Shown here piece after piece: positions 22,858 to 34,392 of a stretch of DNA of 64,000 nucleotides. A program made the position numbers and the translations under genes. The stretch is taken from assembly GCA_013339895.1 (NCBI GenBank), contig JABACO010000024.1, forward strand, positions 3,396,387-3,460,386. The letters are read 5' to 3'. Positions within the stretch are counted from its first letter, which is position 1, and every line of letters begins with the position of its first letter. Under the pieces are notes generated by a model. That model ran no database searches, was not told where the DNA came from, and saw nothing but the letters and a program-made list of their open reading frames with translations. The DNA comes from Ephydatia muelleri (lineage: Eukaryota; Porifera; Demospongiae; Spongillida; Spongillidae).

Positions 22858-25800
22858 TTAGATTGTGAAGCACATTTGTGATTGAAAAGTTACCACCTTG
22901 GGTTCAGGATCCCAGCATGTTTGAATCATTTCCCTCAGACTTTCATGGTGAATAGAAGAAATGCTAGGACGCTGAGTACAAGTTGCATTGACAATTGAGT
23001 ATGACCACACAATCACTGTACCTGGTTTTCTTTGACATTGGATAAGACTTGTAAAACAGTAAGTCCTTCATATGGTACCTTGTGAGTCATAATTTCCCAC
23101 AATAGAATGCCAAAAGCATAAACATCTGATCCCATAGAGTGTTTTTCATCATTAAACAACTGAAATGGGCATGTTACTATTGATACAAAATACATATGAT
23201 GTCAAAAAACCTCAGGAGCAGTCCATTCTATGGTCACTCGAGTCACTGAAGACTGTTGCCTATCTTTAAATTTTGAACTCCCGAAATCTGCAATCTTCAA
23301 AACCAATTTAAGAAATTAATTCATAACACAAGTTGCACATCTTACCTTAAGCACACCATCTGAACAAACAAGAACTGCATGCAATTAAATAATTGTTGCA
23401 CTAACCAATGTACAAGTAATACCACAGTACATACCATTTGGAGACTTGAGATCACCATGAATGATTGGTTCAGGCGCACCGAAGTGTAGGTAATGCATGC
23501 CTGCATTATGGCAGATAGCAGTGCTAATGCTGTCCATATGAAGAAATAACTGCCTATACCTTGCACAACTTGCTCTGCCCAATTCCAACTTGACTCAAAA
23601 TTAGGAGTGCTCCTTTTCAAATACTCGTTCAAGGATGAATCAGCAAGCTCTTGTGTGAGTTATATTTGATAGTGTACATGATTATACATCTGAGGGCATG
23701 TTCTTACCTAGAACCAAGCCAAATGTCTGAGATGTAATTTCGTACAACCCGTAAAATGTCACAATATTTTTATGCCTCACAGACATCATTGTTTCTACCT
23801 GGAAAAAGTAATTATTGTTATTATGTAGATTGAATTAGAACATATTCAGCATACTTCTCGTTTAGCAGCATTTGATAACACACCAATCTTCTTCACTGCA
23901 ACTGGTATCTGCTTTACGTTCCAGAATGCTTTGAAAACACTAGCTTGCCCTCCCTTTCCGATTGCATCCTCTTCATATAGATTAATGTCACAAGCCAAAA
24001 TCTCTAATAATCAACACATTAACCAGAAATAAAACGTAGGCCTCAGATGCAAATGTACAGTATCTGTATTGTCTTCATTAGGATGCACAACATTTCACAA
24101 ACGTGTTTTAATACAAATTGGTTTTTCAAAAAAGAAAATCAGTTATTCTGATTAGCCACAAACCTGAGTATTCAAATAGATTTACAAGTTTGCCAGCCAA
24201 ATGCACACATTATACCAAGTGGGTGCCATATTATTTTACGTCATGCATATAGCCACCTACGTTACAGCTAATGGCACTCATAAATTAAATCTCTCTTCAG
24301 CAAAGATTATGAACCTGCCCAAATACCTAGAAGGAAAAGGATTGGAGCTCAGTCAACAATTGAAACATATTCATATATCAGCGGTCAAATGGAAAAAGAT
24401 ATTAATTTGCTGTTTGCAAATCGTCAAATATTCCTGTTTATCTTCCCCATAGACATGTATCGGGTGCTTCAATACCAAACACACCAGATTTTTCTCAGCT
24501 TAGTCTACAAGGGAATGTTAGTACAGTACATTTGTTATGATTTTTAGAAAGGTCACCATATTTTTCCTATTTAAGGTTACGCTTCCCTAGGATTGTCATA
24601 AAATTGTCCTCAATGTGCAGGTAGTCATTGAGTGCATTTCTCATTACAATATTCCATGACCGTTTATTTCAACACCATTGCGATTTACTACTTGCCCACA
24701 AGGGAAACATATAGCTAGTACATCGAACAGCTGTAATGTGTACATAAAACTAGGTCCTCCAGTTTAAAAATTGGCTTTCATAACTGAAAGAAGTACCTGT
24801 ATAATCCGCTCACTGCTGTATCTCTTGAGCTGCAGTAGCTCACACCATCAGTAATAATTTTATTAATCTAATATGCAATGGCATAATGAGATACTTTTAT
24901 GAATAAATTATGCGTAGTGGAAATTAATTTTTTGATACTGATTTAGTTAAAGAATGGTTGATGGTATAATTGTATGTACAAAATTCATAATCAGACCAAT
25001 TTATTGTAAATTCTAAACTTTTTTAACTCTTTGAACGCCAAGTGCATATATACATACATGCGAGAATTATCTGCCTCACCATTCATGCAGTGCTGTGTGT
25101 TATGTTGTATTGATCAAAATCACTTTGAATACCATTGTAGATTGATGCATGCAAGTGCAATACTGACATGCATGTAACCCCATAGTCATACAAATGTTTG
25201 AGCATATGTTGTCCCGGTGTAAGCACATTTTGTGTGTCCATTATAACCCGCTGGCACCTTTTGTTGCAACAACCCATACTACGAACTGGCACAGGTTGGT
25301 GGTGGGGGTGAGAGGGGGGTGGTGGGGGGTGGGAGTGAACAAGTATGATATACTACACTGATCTGGGCTACGCATTCTTGTTCTTGGAGTATTGAAGTGA
25401 TGCATTAGTGAAGTGAAGTGAGATCATCTGAATAATGGCCTTTGTAGAGGAAACATAATTACTTTGTACATGTACTTATAAGGTTACAAGTGCAGCATGC
25501 ATCATAAAGTTGTGACTGATCAACACATTTTTGCACGCAATATCTAAATCATGCATGAATGGTGTAATGGTTGTGTGTGCATGCATGCATACACGCACTT
25601 GGCGTTCAAAGAGTTAAAAATCAATTTGAAAAAAAAAAGCAAGATGAGCGCCTATGTATGGACCATTTCTGGATATGAGTTGTTGCTAATATTTATAAAA
25701 ACTGTTTTGTGTGGTTTGCGCTATGTTTCACTTTGTTGGAAATACATTGAAGGGGGACTAAATACAAGATTAGGTGTTGCCATTCGCTTGGTTACCAGTA

Positions 25801-28800
25801 TATTGGCTGTTTTGTGTGTGATTGGGATGTCAGGTTAATGCTTATCCAAATTAATTTGGAAGATATCAAAAAGACTATAATATAAGTCTGAAATTATTTT
25901 ACAACTACAGAATGAATAAACCTAAATCAGTTACACTCCGTAATCACCAAACTTGAATTGAATAGGTTACAGAGTATGCACTATTGTCAGACCTAGTTTG
26001 AACTAACTTTAGCCATGTCTGCTCATTGTATGAAACACATCAAAACTTTGTAGACAGGAGTTAATGCTTGTGCATAATGCTTGAGTAGTATCCTGTCATG
26101 CTACATTTATTCATGACACCACAAACCTGAAGGGGACAATGCAACAGATGAGGGGGTAGAGTTTGCTCTTTGAGGCAATCCTAAGCAAATGAAACATATT
26201 TGTAGTTAGTTGTCTGACCCAGTACATATAAATAAATATCATTCATACATGTACATGTACATGAATAGAAATTTTGCACACGTGAGAGAATAACAATACA
26301 TGTAGTACATTGACCTCTTGTGTAGTATCCTATTGTATAAAAATTGCTCCATTCATTAACAACACTAACAAACCTGAAGAAGGTGATGCACGTGATGATG
26401 GAGTGGTTTGTGCTCTTTGAGGCATTCCTAAGGAAGTGAAACGAACATTTAGTGCAGACACTACCCCATACCAACAAATGATAATCATATCTGTTCATTG
26501 TATGAAACACATCAATCGGAAAAATTTGCATAATGCCTATATATTACTTTTGTATAGTATCCTGCCATATACAACTGCTACATTTATTATGACTCCACCG
26601 AACCTAAATGTGATGATGCAGCTGATGGAGTGAATTGCGCTCTTTGAAGCACTCCTATAAGAGGGCTTTAGTAAAGTTTGACACAATCATAATTAACTTT
26701 ATGCAAGCAGAAGTAAATAGTCTCTACATTCAGTTTGCATTCATTTGTGTGACTGTACACTAGTAATATGAAACCAACATTTGAACTTTGATAAAATTAA
26801 TACTCACATAACACCAGCTAACTAGGTAAATTATATGATTTGATTATTTTTGGCATCATAAATCCATACTTACGGATAGGGTTAGTAACCTCCCTTGAAC
26901 AATAAAAATTCGATTTGTTTTTGAAATACATCTAAAACACTAATCAAAATTTCAGAGTTTTTTGGATCCGAAAATCTATTTTTTCCAAATACTTAAAGAC
27001 AAATCAATTCTTCCAATCAGGTTTTGTCAATTTGCGAGCAGAATACCTAGGTTATTGATATTTCTTTACAATAAGTTGTTTGATCATGGAGTTAGGAAAT
27101 ATTATTTTGAATAAAACATCATTCTGAAGTTATATGTGTTTTATGCATGTGCACCATCATCCCGGCCATCATCATATCAGCACTGAGACAACTATGTAGC
27201 CTGGCCTCCAGCTATAGTGGAGTAACCACCAACCAGACGTCAAGCACTGAAACATATATCTGGGTCAGTTTCCAAGAAAATGAAGCGTAGCGTATATATA
27301 TCAAAAGTTATTAAAATGCTTCACGTTTGAATCGCTAAAACTCCGTAACGGTTTAAGCAATCATCAATGCTCTATTTTCTACACTTCATTCTACACCATT
27401 TCTGACAGTACAATACAATACACCATTGCTCTACTGTAAAATACTTTTTGGGGTATTGCACTTGCTCTGTGCCCGTATTGCAACGCCCGATAGCCCACAG
27501 GGTATGAACCCGCCATAACTTTCGGCAGGAGTAATCAAATCACTTCAAATTCGGTTTGTAGGTAGAGGGGTCCTATAGCTATTGATTTGTTTGGTTCATT
27601 AATTTTGACTCTATCTGTTAGGGAGATACAGGTGTGCAAAGTTAATGCACATTTCCTGCTCGATTTGCCCAGGCAACCCTAGTTCCATTCTCTCATTCTG
27701 CATGAATATTAATCACTTCCTTGTTCCGCCCATTCTCCGCCTTAAACTAAGCTATAGCTGTTCGAAACTCAGTGTCTGTTTGTTTTTTGTTGTTTTGTTT
27801 TATTTTCTGAGTCTATAGTGGTCACAGAAGATGAGTTATCACTTCGTATGACGATCGTACCGAATTAACGGATTCAAGTTAATGGTTGTCAGCTAGCGCC
27901 TGATGGTTGTCGCCGCCTCCCATGTCGCGGATGCGCGTAAGGATTTTTTTTTCCCTACAGTGTCACTCGTATCACTGTTCGGTACCTAGTAGTATATTAT
28001 AAAGCTTTCCCACATTCGCTTGCTTAACTTCATTCCTGTCACGCCCACTCGGCTACATGCTATAACTTAGCTCACATAGCAAGTGAACATGCACTACGCA
28101 CTTGAATTGTTACCTGCCACACACCTACCTACTGTACCTTTGCACACATAAATACGCCCACGCCACACACATACACACACACACACACTCACACAGACTG
28201 GGCTTGTAGTGACATTGGTTCTTATTTCTCACACTGTTTTCACAAAGTGTACATGTGCATGAATGTACTCACCTGTGCACACATACATGCACACACACAC
28301 ACACACACACACGCACGCACGCACACACACAGACTGGGCTTGTACCACTTCCAGTGATTTTGGGTTCTTATTTCATGTACATATGCAAGAACACACTTGC
28401 ATTGTTATGTAAATAGCCTGTACACCATATTCGTCACAAACACACACACACACACACACACACATACATACACACATACACACACACACACACGCACATG
28501 CACACACACAGACTGGACTTGTACCGCTTTCAGTGACTTTGGGTTCTTATTTCTCACACTGTCTTTACAAAGTGTACATGTGCATGAATGTACACACCTG
28601 TGTGCACACACACACAGGACTGGGCTTGTACCACTTGCTGAGACTTTGGGTTCTTATTTCTGACACAGTTTTCACAAATTGTACATGTGCATGAATGTAC
28701 ACACATGTGCACACACACACACATACACAGACTGGGCTTGTACCACTTGCAGTGACATTGGGCTCTAATTTCTCACACTGTATTCACAAAGCATGTACGT

Positions 28801-28853
28801 GTGTAATAACACACCTTGCATTGTTATGTAAATAGCCTGTACACCATATTCGT

Positions 28854-28905
<52 letters not shown>

Positions 28906-29485
28906 CACAGACTGGGCTTGTGCCACTTGCAGAGGTTTTACAAAGCGTACATGTGCATGAATGAACACACATACACACAGTACCACTTGCAGTGACTTTG
29001 GGTTCTTATTTCTCACAAAGTCACTGTTTTCACAAAGCATGTACATGTGCATGAATGTACACACTTGATTGTTATGTAAATAGCCTGTACACCATATTCG
29101 TCCCCCCCCCACACACACACACACCACTCGTGCACACACACACATGTACATTGCACGTAAGGTCTATTCTAAACTTGTTCTCTGCACCTGCACATGCATT
29201 GTATTCCATTTAACTGCTTTATGCAGTATTTCGATTTCTATACCCTTTGTACTCACAGTATGTCCCTGCATGCAGTTGACAACTTCATTCCTTGCGTGTA
29301 GAGTTCCCTTATGGCTGGTTCTCTGTACATACACACTCACATCACCGTTCTCTGAGGTGTGAAATAAAACTGTCTCATTGGGCACAACCTTTACTAAACT
29401 TCTTTTTGTTCGCTATGCTCAGCTTTGTTCCACTTGCAGGAGTTTTCAGAACACACAGAGTACATGTACATGCCCTCATAGTCAT

Positions 29486-29535
<50 letters not shown>

Positions 29536-31052
29536 TGTAAAAATATATCACTCACTATTAATGATGGCACACACACACACTATTAATCTGCCTCTATTCT
29601 GTTGAACAGCTCATGAGGCCACTGATCCTAATCTCACTATCTCTCAGTGTGTTTTCTTTGAGTCCAGCCATATGAGGCTGTTTCTTTTTTGTCTTGGCAG
29701 TGTGGCATATTCAAATGAATATGAATATTTTTACTACATGCTTTGTGTAAACTTACCATGGCCCTGATCTACCACTGTCTGCACTGATAGACATGAACAT
29801 TTATAGCCATAGCCCATTCTTGTAGGAACTTCGCCCTTGCAACAAAAAGTGGTATAATAACCTCTTACCAGTGTAGTACATCCTTTTTAATCAAGTGCAG
29901 CACAGTGTTGTATTTCAAACTAGTTGTATGCAGGGAGTAAAATGAGTGTATAGGGTATTGCAATGGTGAAGCACATTAAGTGGATGGAGACATTTCATTC
30001 CCCTGCATACAACCATAGATACAATGGACCTTTTGCCTTCTGACGTCACAAATTGATTGGTTGTGTTTGACATAACATAAGTCCTTATAGGAACTTCACG
30101 AAGAAACACAGCAAGTACTAAATTAATGGTAAATGAATGCCTGACTGTATTCCAAAATGAAGTACCTTCGCCAGTTACGGTGCAAATGTCACAGCGCTCA
30201 CAAGTTACCAGAAGTTGCCCCCCCAAAAATCGAAAAGCGCGACTTCGCGTGTCTCATTAGCAACTTCCGCAATGTTTCGTTGCATACAAATCCCTTACAG
30301 AGCTTCATCGTGAAATACAACAAAAATGAAACGTGTGGTAATTTACTTCTCAATAAAAATTTAAAAGGAAAAGCATGTAGGAGCTATGATGGTGAAGTTA
30401 TACCATTTTTAAAGTTGCCCCCCCAAAATTCATGCGTGATGTCAAAGGCAAAAGGTCCATTGTAGTTTGACATGTGCTGAAGTAAAGGTTGAAAGACCTA
30501 GATGGTGATGAATTTTATTGCACCTAAGCTATCAGTAGAAATTGTGGTAGGTCAGGGCCCTGCTAAGTTTACACAGAACTGACAGATGGAAGTTAGTAAC
30601 AATATTCATTATCCAGCTCTATAGAAAAAATTCTTTACCCCTTTTAGGAAGGTAAATCTGAGCACTTGTTCAGAGTAGTGTACTGAGGGAATAGTATTGC
30701 AGCAAAGTAATTTGGTAGACAGTAGGTAGAGTGGAGCAAGAGGCAGCAAGAACGACGAAAATATCAGCTAGGTTTATTAAAGAATTGCGAAAGCATTGTT
30801 TCACACCTTCTCAGCAAAAGGTGTTGTGAGTCTCATGTTGCATGATGCATGTATGTTAGAGGGAGCTCCACATGCAGAAATTGTCAATCATATAAAACAA
30901 TAGAGAGCCACACATTAAGAGTACAAAAGCTCAGTCCCATAAAGAAATTGATAATAGAATCAGGTCCTCTTAAACATGCATACGAGCAGTTCGATGGAAT
31001 AGAATGCAAGTGTATGTGCAGAGAACAAGTTTACAAAGCATGCAATGTACAT

Positions 31053-31083
<31 letters not shown>

Positions 31084-33076
31084 TATAGTGTGTACCATTG
31101 TTAGACAGGATTAATGTTTGCCACGGGGTGTGTACTGTATCGCGCCTTTCTCAGTCCTTGAACCGCTTCCATTCTCCTGAGTGGGACTGAGAAATGCGCG
31201 ATTCGAGCGGGAAACGTGGACTATACTTTGCATTGCTGTATCTCCATAACGGATAAGGTAAAAATCAACAATCTGCAGAAATAAACAGTGACAGGACTCC
31301 TTTACGTGCATATCGATTTTAAAGTGATTTGGACATTCCTGCAGGGAGCTACCTGGATTTTGAACCCCTCGGGGTACTGTGCTATGTAACGTCGGCAATG
31401 AGCAAGGGTAAGACACCAAAATCGAGTTTCATAGAGAGAAGTGGTATGGCAAGAAGGGTTCGAAATAGGAAGTTGATAGCTTAAACATTTACGGAGTTTT
31501 AGCGATTCAAACGTGAAGCATTTTTATAACTTTTTATATATATATAGCTACTTTTCATTTTCTCGGAAACTGACCCATATATACATAGTAGCACAGTGAT
31601 GTTGACACCAGTTTTAAATGTATTTCTTTGATTATAAAATAGTCAATATGATTACAAAATTGTATCCAGATCACTAACAAAAAAGATATTCAAATTTCTA
31701 TCTGACAACGAATACCTCAGTACCTCCAAATGCAGAAAAGCAAACCAGTTATTCTGAATAGATAAAATCAAATAATTCATTTTCCAAGTTGCTATTTGAA
31801 CTGCGAATATCAAAATAACCCGAATAACCTGATAACCAAGTATACAGCACACTCTACATGTAGTTATAGACCAAGTTTCAACATTTCATTTAGTTTCGTT
31901 TTAAATAGATGTTAAATAATGAAAACAACAATGTGTGTCATGTGTTTGAAATTGGATTAATCCATTACAGTGTAGCAAAAAACTTACTGAAGATAAATGT
32001 CAATTTTTATTAAAAAAGATAATTTAAAACTGCTTTAGTCAACGGGCTTATACAGGGTGTCATACAATCATGGAAAATTTCTATATAAACAAATCCAGCT
32101 TGCTAGTTAACTTTTAATGCTCAAATTATTATTCATTACGTATTAATTTATTTATGTCAATTTCCACCTGCAGTGCCAAACTAATTTTAGAACTGCAAGC
32201 CAATATAGACACTGGAAATGGTTTCCATCAACATTATACTACCATAATTTGGAAACAAGGACAAGCAAGCAACACTTTATTGATTTATATAACTGTACTC
32301 AGCATTGTGAAAGATACAGATCAGCTAAATAATGCATAGAGCATTATATGCTGTACACGTAGATATGTGTATAAGCATTGCCAAGAATATACAAAATGTC
32401 ATTAGTTCAGCAGGCAAGCCTGCACTCAATGCACTCAATGCAATAGCTGTCACAAGAATATGCCAATGTTTTGCTCAAAGATGAACAAGTCTACTCCATT
32501 TTAATGACACAAAAATCTCACTATATCATCATCGACCAAATTAATTCTGTTACAAAGGCAACAAGTAGGTTCTATGCACATTATATATGTTAGATGTATC
32601 TACACACAAACTGCAACTGATTAATGATGCATACCATTGAGATGCAGTCTACCTTGTGAAATATCTGATTGAAGTAAATTCTTCACCATTTCAGCAGCTT
32701 GTTGGTTCTTTATTTCATTAAATGTATTTATGATAACTCTGTAGGTGGCTCCAGAACCTTTCTTTCTTCTCCACACTTCAAACAGTTTATCTCTCCTTTC
32801 TTGCTCACTGTACCCTTCCCGTTCAATGTCATCAACATCCTGGTAAGTAAGTAGGCGTTTGCCTACTACCTTCCAGTCATGGCAACATGTTGATGCTATT
32901 TTGTTCAAATGATCATGGCTGCACACTGAATCCAGTTTTTCTAAACAAAAACATAGTTAATTGGGGCACTATTATAGGCAATATCTGACATTACCTTCCA
33001 TTCCAGGCCCAGGGTTCACTTCAACATCACCTGACATTAATAAACGCAACACTATCATTCTGGCTGGCATCGCCAT
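22858..33076 (-). CDS. 2A-peptide / death-domain / non-RD kinase (IRAK-like), 13 exons, about 429 aa
   Basis: Exons (minus strand, 5' to 3'): 32995-33076, 32653-32940, 26604-26654, 26374-26427, 26127-26180, 23855-24003, 23708-23798, 23560-23649, 23435-23500, 23346-23374, 23211-23294, 23022-23159, 22858-22971. All join in phase with GT/AG borders. The start ATG at 33076 follows an in-frame TAG. Exon 1 encodes a 2A-like motif (LLMSGDVEVNPGP). Exon 2 is a death domain (LNKIASTCCHDWKVVGKRL, DDIEREGYSEQERRDKLFEV). Three small exons form a Ser/Thr/Pro linker. The kinase domain shows GKGGQASV, VAVKK, HGDLKSPN, IADFG, WTAPE, SDVYAFGILLWEI and RPS...CWDPEPK. HGD in place of HRD makes it a non-RD kinase, as in IRAK1. 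The layout matches IRAK (death domain, ProST, kinase), which signals below Toll/IL-1 receptors; RIPK-like is the alternative. The last exon reads through a possible donor to TAA, placing TFQ where RPTFQ is usual. Further linker exons may exist between 26.7 and 32.6 kb. Confidence 0.85.
25023..25617. mobile_element. MITE, TTAACTCTTTG family, copy 2 (kinase intron)
   Basis: The ends are TTAACTCTTTGAACGCCAAG and its inverse (CTTGGCGTTCAAAGAGTTAA), with an inverted repeat of more than 25 bp. The length is 595 bp. It lies in the intron between the linker exons and the kinase domain, in the opposite orientation to the copy at 15762-16347. TTAA is included in both ends, so a TTAA or TA target is possible. 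Confidence 0.85.
26127..26654 (-). repeat. Tandemly triplicated linker exons
   Basis: Exons 26604-26654, 26374-26427 and 26127-26180 encode GVLQRAQFTPSAASSHL, GMPQRAQTTPSSRASPSS and GLPQRANSTPSSVALSPS. Each starts in phase 1 and ends in phase 1, so any number can be included or skipped without frameshift. The intron sequence between them is also duplicated (GTAGTATCCTG... blocks near 26085, 26320 and 26555), showing tandem duplication of a unit of about 230-250 bp. Confidence 0.85.
27180..27710. repeat. Dispersed repeat family B, copy 1
   Basis: Shares blocks with 31130-31585 and 56590-57050. These include AACCCGCCATAACTTTC, the AATCACTTCAAATTCGGT stretch, and the end block GTTTCCAAGAAAATGAAG / ACGTTTGAATCGC. 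This copy is inverted relative to the other two. It lies in the long intron of the kinase gene. It has no coding capacity. Confidence 0.75.
28140..29150. repeat. CA-rich complex minisatellite
   Basis: At least six degenerate copies of a unit of roughly 100-180 bp are present. Each joins a (CA)n tract to CAGACTGGGCTTGTACCACT, then TTTGGGTTCTTATTTCTCAC and TGTACATGTGCATGAATGTA. Anchor copies start near 28195, 28331, 28511, 28617, 28730 and 28910. It lies inside the kinase-gene intron. Open frames over it are low-complexity artefacts. Confidence 0.85.
29487..29536. repeat. (CA)n microsatellite
   Basis: A near-perfect CA dinucleotide run of about 42 bases, followed by further short CA tracts to 29580. 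Confidence 0.95.
30020..30464. mobile_element. MITE with TACAATGGACCTTTTGCC ends
   Basis: The left end is TACAATGGACCTTTTGCCTT and the right end is GGCAAAAGGTCCATTGTA, followed inward by GTCA-type inverted matches. The length is 445 bp. Two internal GTTGCCCCCCCAAAA blocks are directly repeated (30213 and 30413). TA lies at both tips, fitting a TA target. It lies in the kinase-gene intron and is non-coding. Confidence 0.8.
31130..31585. repeat. Dispersed repeat family B, copy 2
   Basis: Matches 27180-27710 (inverted) and 56590-57050 (same orientation): CTGTATCTCC near the start, GTTCGAAATAGGAAGTTGAT, GATTCAAACGTGAAGCATTT, and an end block TTTCTCGGAAACTGACCCA. An open minus-strand frame over it is not supported as a gene. 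Confidence 0.75.
33002..33037 (-). other. 2A-like translational-skipping motif
   Basis: Codons on the minus strand read MSGDVEVNPGPG. This matches the 2A consensus D-[VI]-E-x-N-P-G-P exactly, with a short hydrophobic stretch (MIVLRLLM) before it. In known 2A peptides the ribosome fails to join the last Gly-Pro, so two products form. Here skipping would release a peptide of about 23 residues and a death-domain kinase starting at Pro. If skipping fails, the N-terminal peptide stays attached and may act as a signal sequence. Confidence 0.85.
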
Positions 33077-33637
33077 TATCACCTGTATGATGTGGAAACC
33101 TAACAGTGCCTATGTACATGTAGGTATTGGAATAAAGGGAAAGTGAATAAAAGTAATTCAATACTACAACATGTTACTCCATACAGGGCCAGCAGAAGCA
33201 TCTAACACAAGGGCAGGGGCAGGTATACCACTCTAACTTTAGCCTGGCATAATCAAGGAGGGAAGACACTATGCATCAGTTTCTGATGTGCAGCCCCAGA
33301 AATGTTAGATGTTACAAAAAGCCAAGGACAAAATAGATAAAATTGATTAATTCTATACGTGGCTATTGATTTATAGAGCTTAGGCCATAGTCGCAGCATA
33401 TGAATTGTGGCGCGAAAAGGGCATAATTATAGTATATAATTTTCCAGTACAACTGTAATGCTTGCGTTGAATTAAACATCCAGCTATTCCATGACAGATC
33501 GTCCTATTATGTATTGCTACATATGTAGAGGCTTCACTTTGACAAACCGGTTAAAAGACATGCATGCATGTGACGTTAATTAAACTTCAGTTGTCACAGA
33601 AAGAATGATTGCGAATATGATATTAACAGCTGCCCCG

Positions 33638-33678
<41 letters not shown>

Positions 33679-34256
33679 ACAAGTCAGGGTCGGTAATATC
33701 GATACTTTATGATGCATGTTATATCGGTAGCATACGAATATACAACTATTCTGAACATCATTGGAGTCTACATACGTACAGAAGTAAGTGTAATTGTGGG
33801 CCTCTTACATTAAGCCATATGTTCATGGAGGGAAACGTTGCTACAACATCATTTGAAGCCATCGGCGATTGCGTTCACGGTACCTAGCAATACATGAAAT
33901 TGCATTATTAATTAGCATGCAGAGGCGTATTGCCACTGCAAACCTTCCCCCTAAACCCCCCACCCACCCCATGCACCCCCTCCCTCCCCAATTCTTAAAA
34001 TGTTACATTCACTCACTACTGGTACCAGATGACTCGAACGCATACCTACAACCCCTTACCCACGAAGCCCGATGCTTACCCGAATTAACAATTCATACGC
34101 TTTATTTCAGCCACCGTAGACACAAATTGACGACTAAAGCAGAGTCAAAACCAAGGGGAAAAGAACAGTGATATTGTAACTGAAAAAACACCACATGTGC
34201 AGCCCTGAGCAGATTGGATTAACGGTTTAACCGCAACGGCGTATTTTTACGTCATA
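33077..34256. other. Upstream flank of the kinase gene
   Basis: No gene is recognised. It should hold the promoter of the minus-strand kinase gene, but no clear TATA or initiator was assigned. The notable structure is the long C run at 33638-33678. An open plus frame at 33869-34171 has no recognisable domain. Confidence 0.35.
33638..33678. repeat. Homopolymer of 41 C
   Basis: An uninterrupted C run, preceded by TGCCCCG. It could form an i-motif, or a G-quadruplex on the other strand. It lies about 560 bases upstream of the kinase start codon. Its length may be imprecise because such runs are hard to sequence. Confidence 0.9.
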
Positions 34257-34392
34257 ATTATTGTAGCTGTTTATGTGCGGTGGCCCTTGGAGGTCGCACA
34301 ACTTCAAAATGTAAAAATTGCATTCATGTATTGGCTAGCAATGTTTGGTTGCGCGACCTCTAGAGCCACCGTATATGAACAGCTACAATAAT
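34257..34392. mobile_element. 136-bp foldback MITE
   Basis: The left arm ATTATTGTAGCTGTTTATG (then TGCGGTGGC...GGAGGTCGC) is matched by the inverted right arm GCGACCTCTAGAGCCACCG followed by TATGAACAGCTACAATAAT. Arms are about 40 bp with a spacer of about 55 bp. Confidence 0.8.

Noticed and set aside
28397-29151. Open frames of Thr-His or Cys-Val dipeptides
   Set aside because: They are translations of (CA)n tracts, not genes. The same applies at 29292-29605, 42041-42317, 43389-43817 and 54827-55269.
28140-29590. Regular repeats that could suggest a CRISPR-like array
   Set aside because: Units vary in length and are joined by CA runs, and the genome is eukaryotic; this is a minisatellite.
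31111-31419. 102-codon minus-strand open frame
   Set aside because: It lies wholly within a dispersed repeat whose other copies do not keep the frame.
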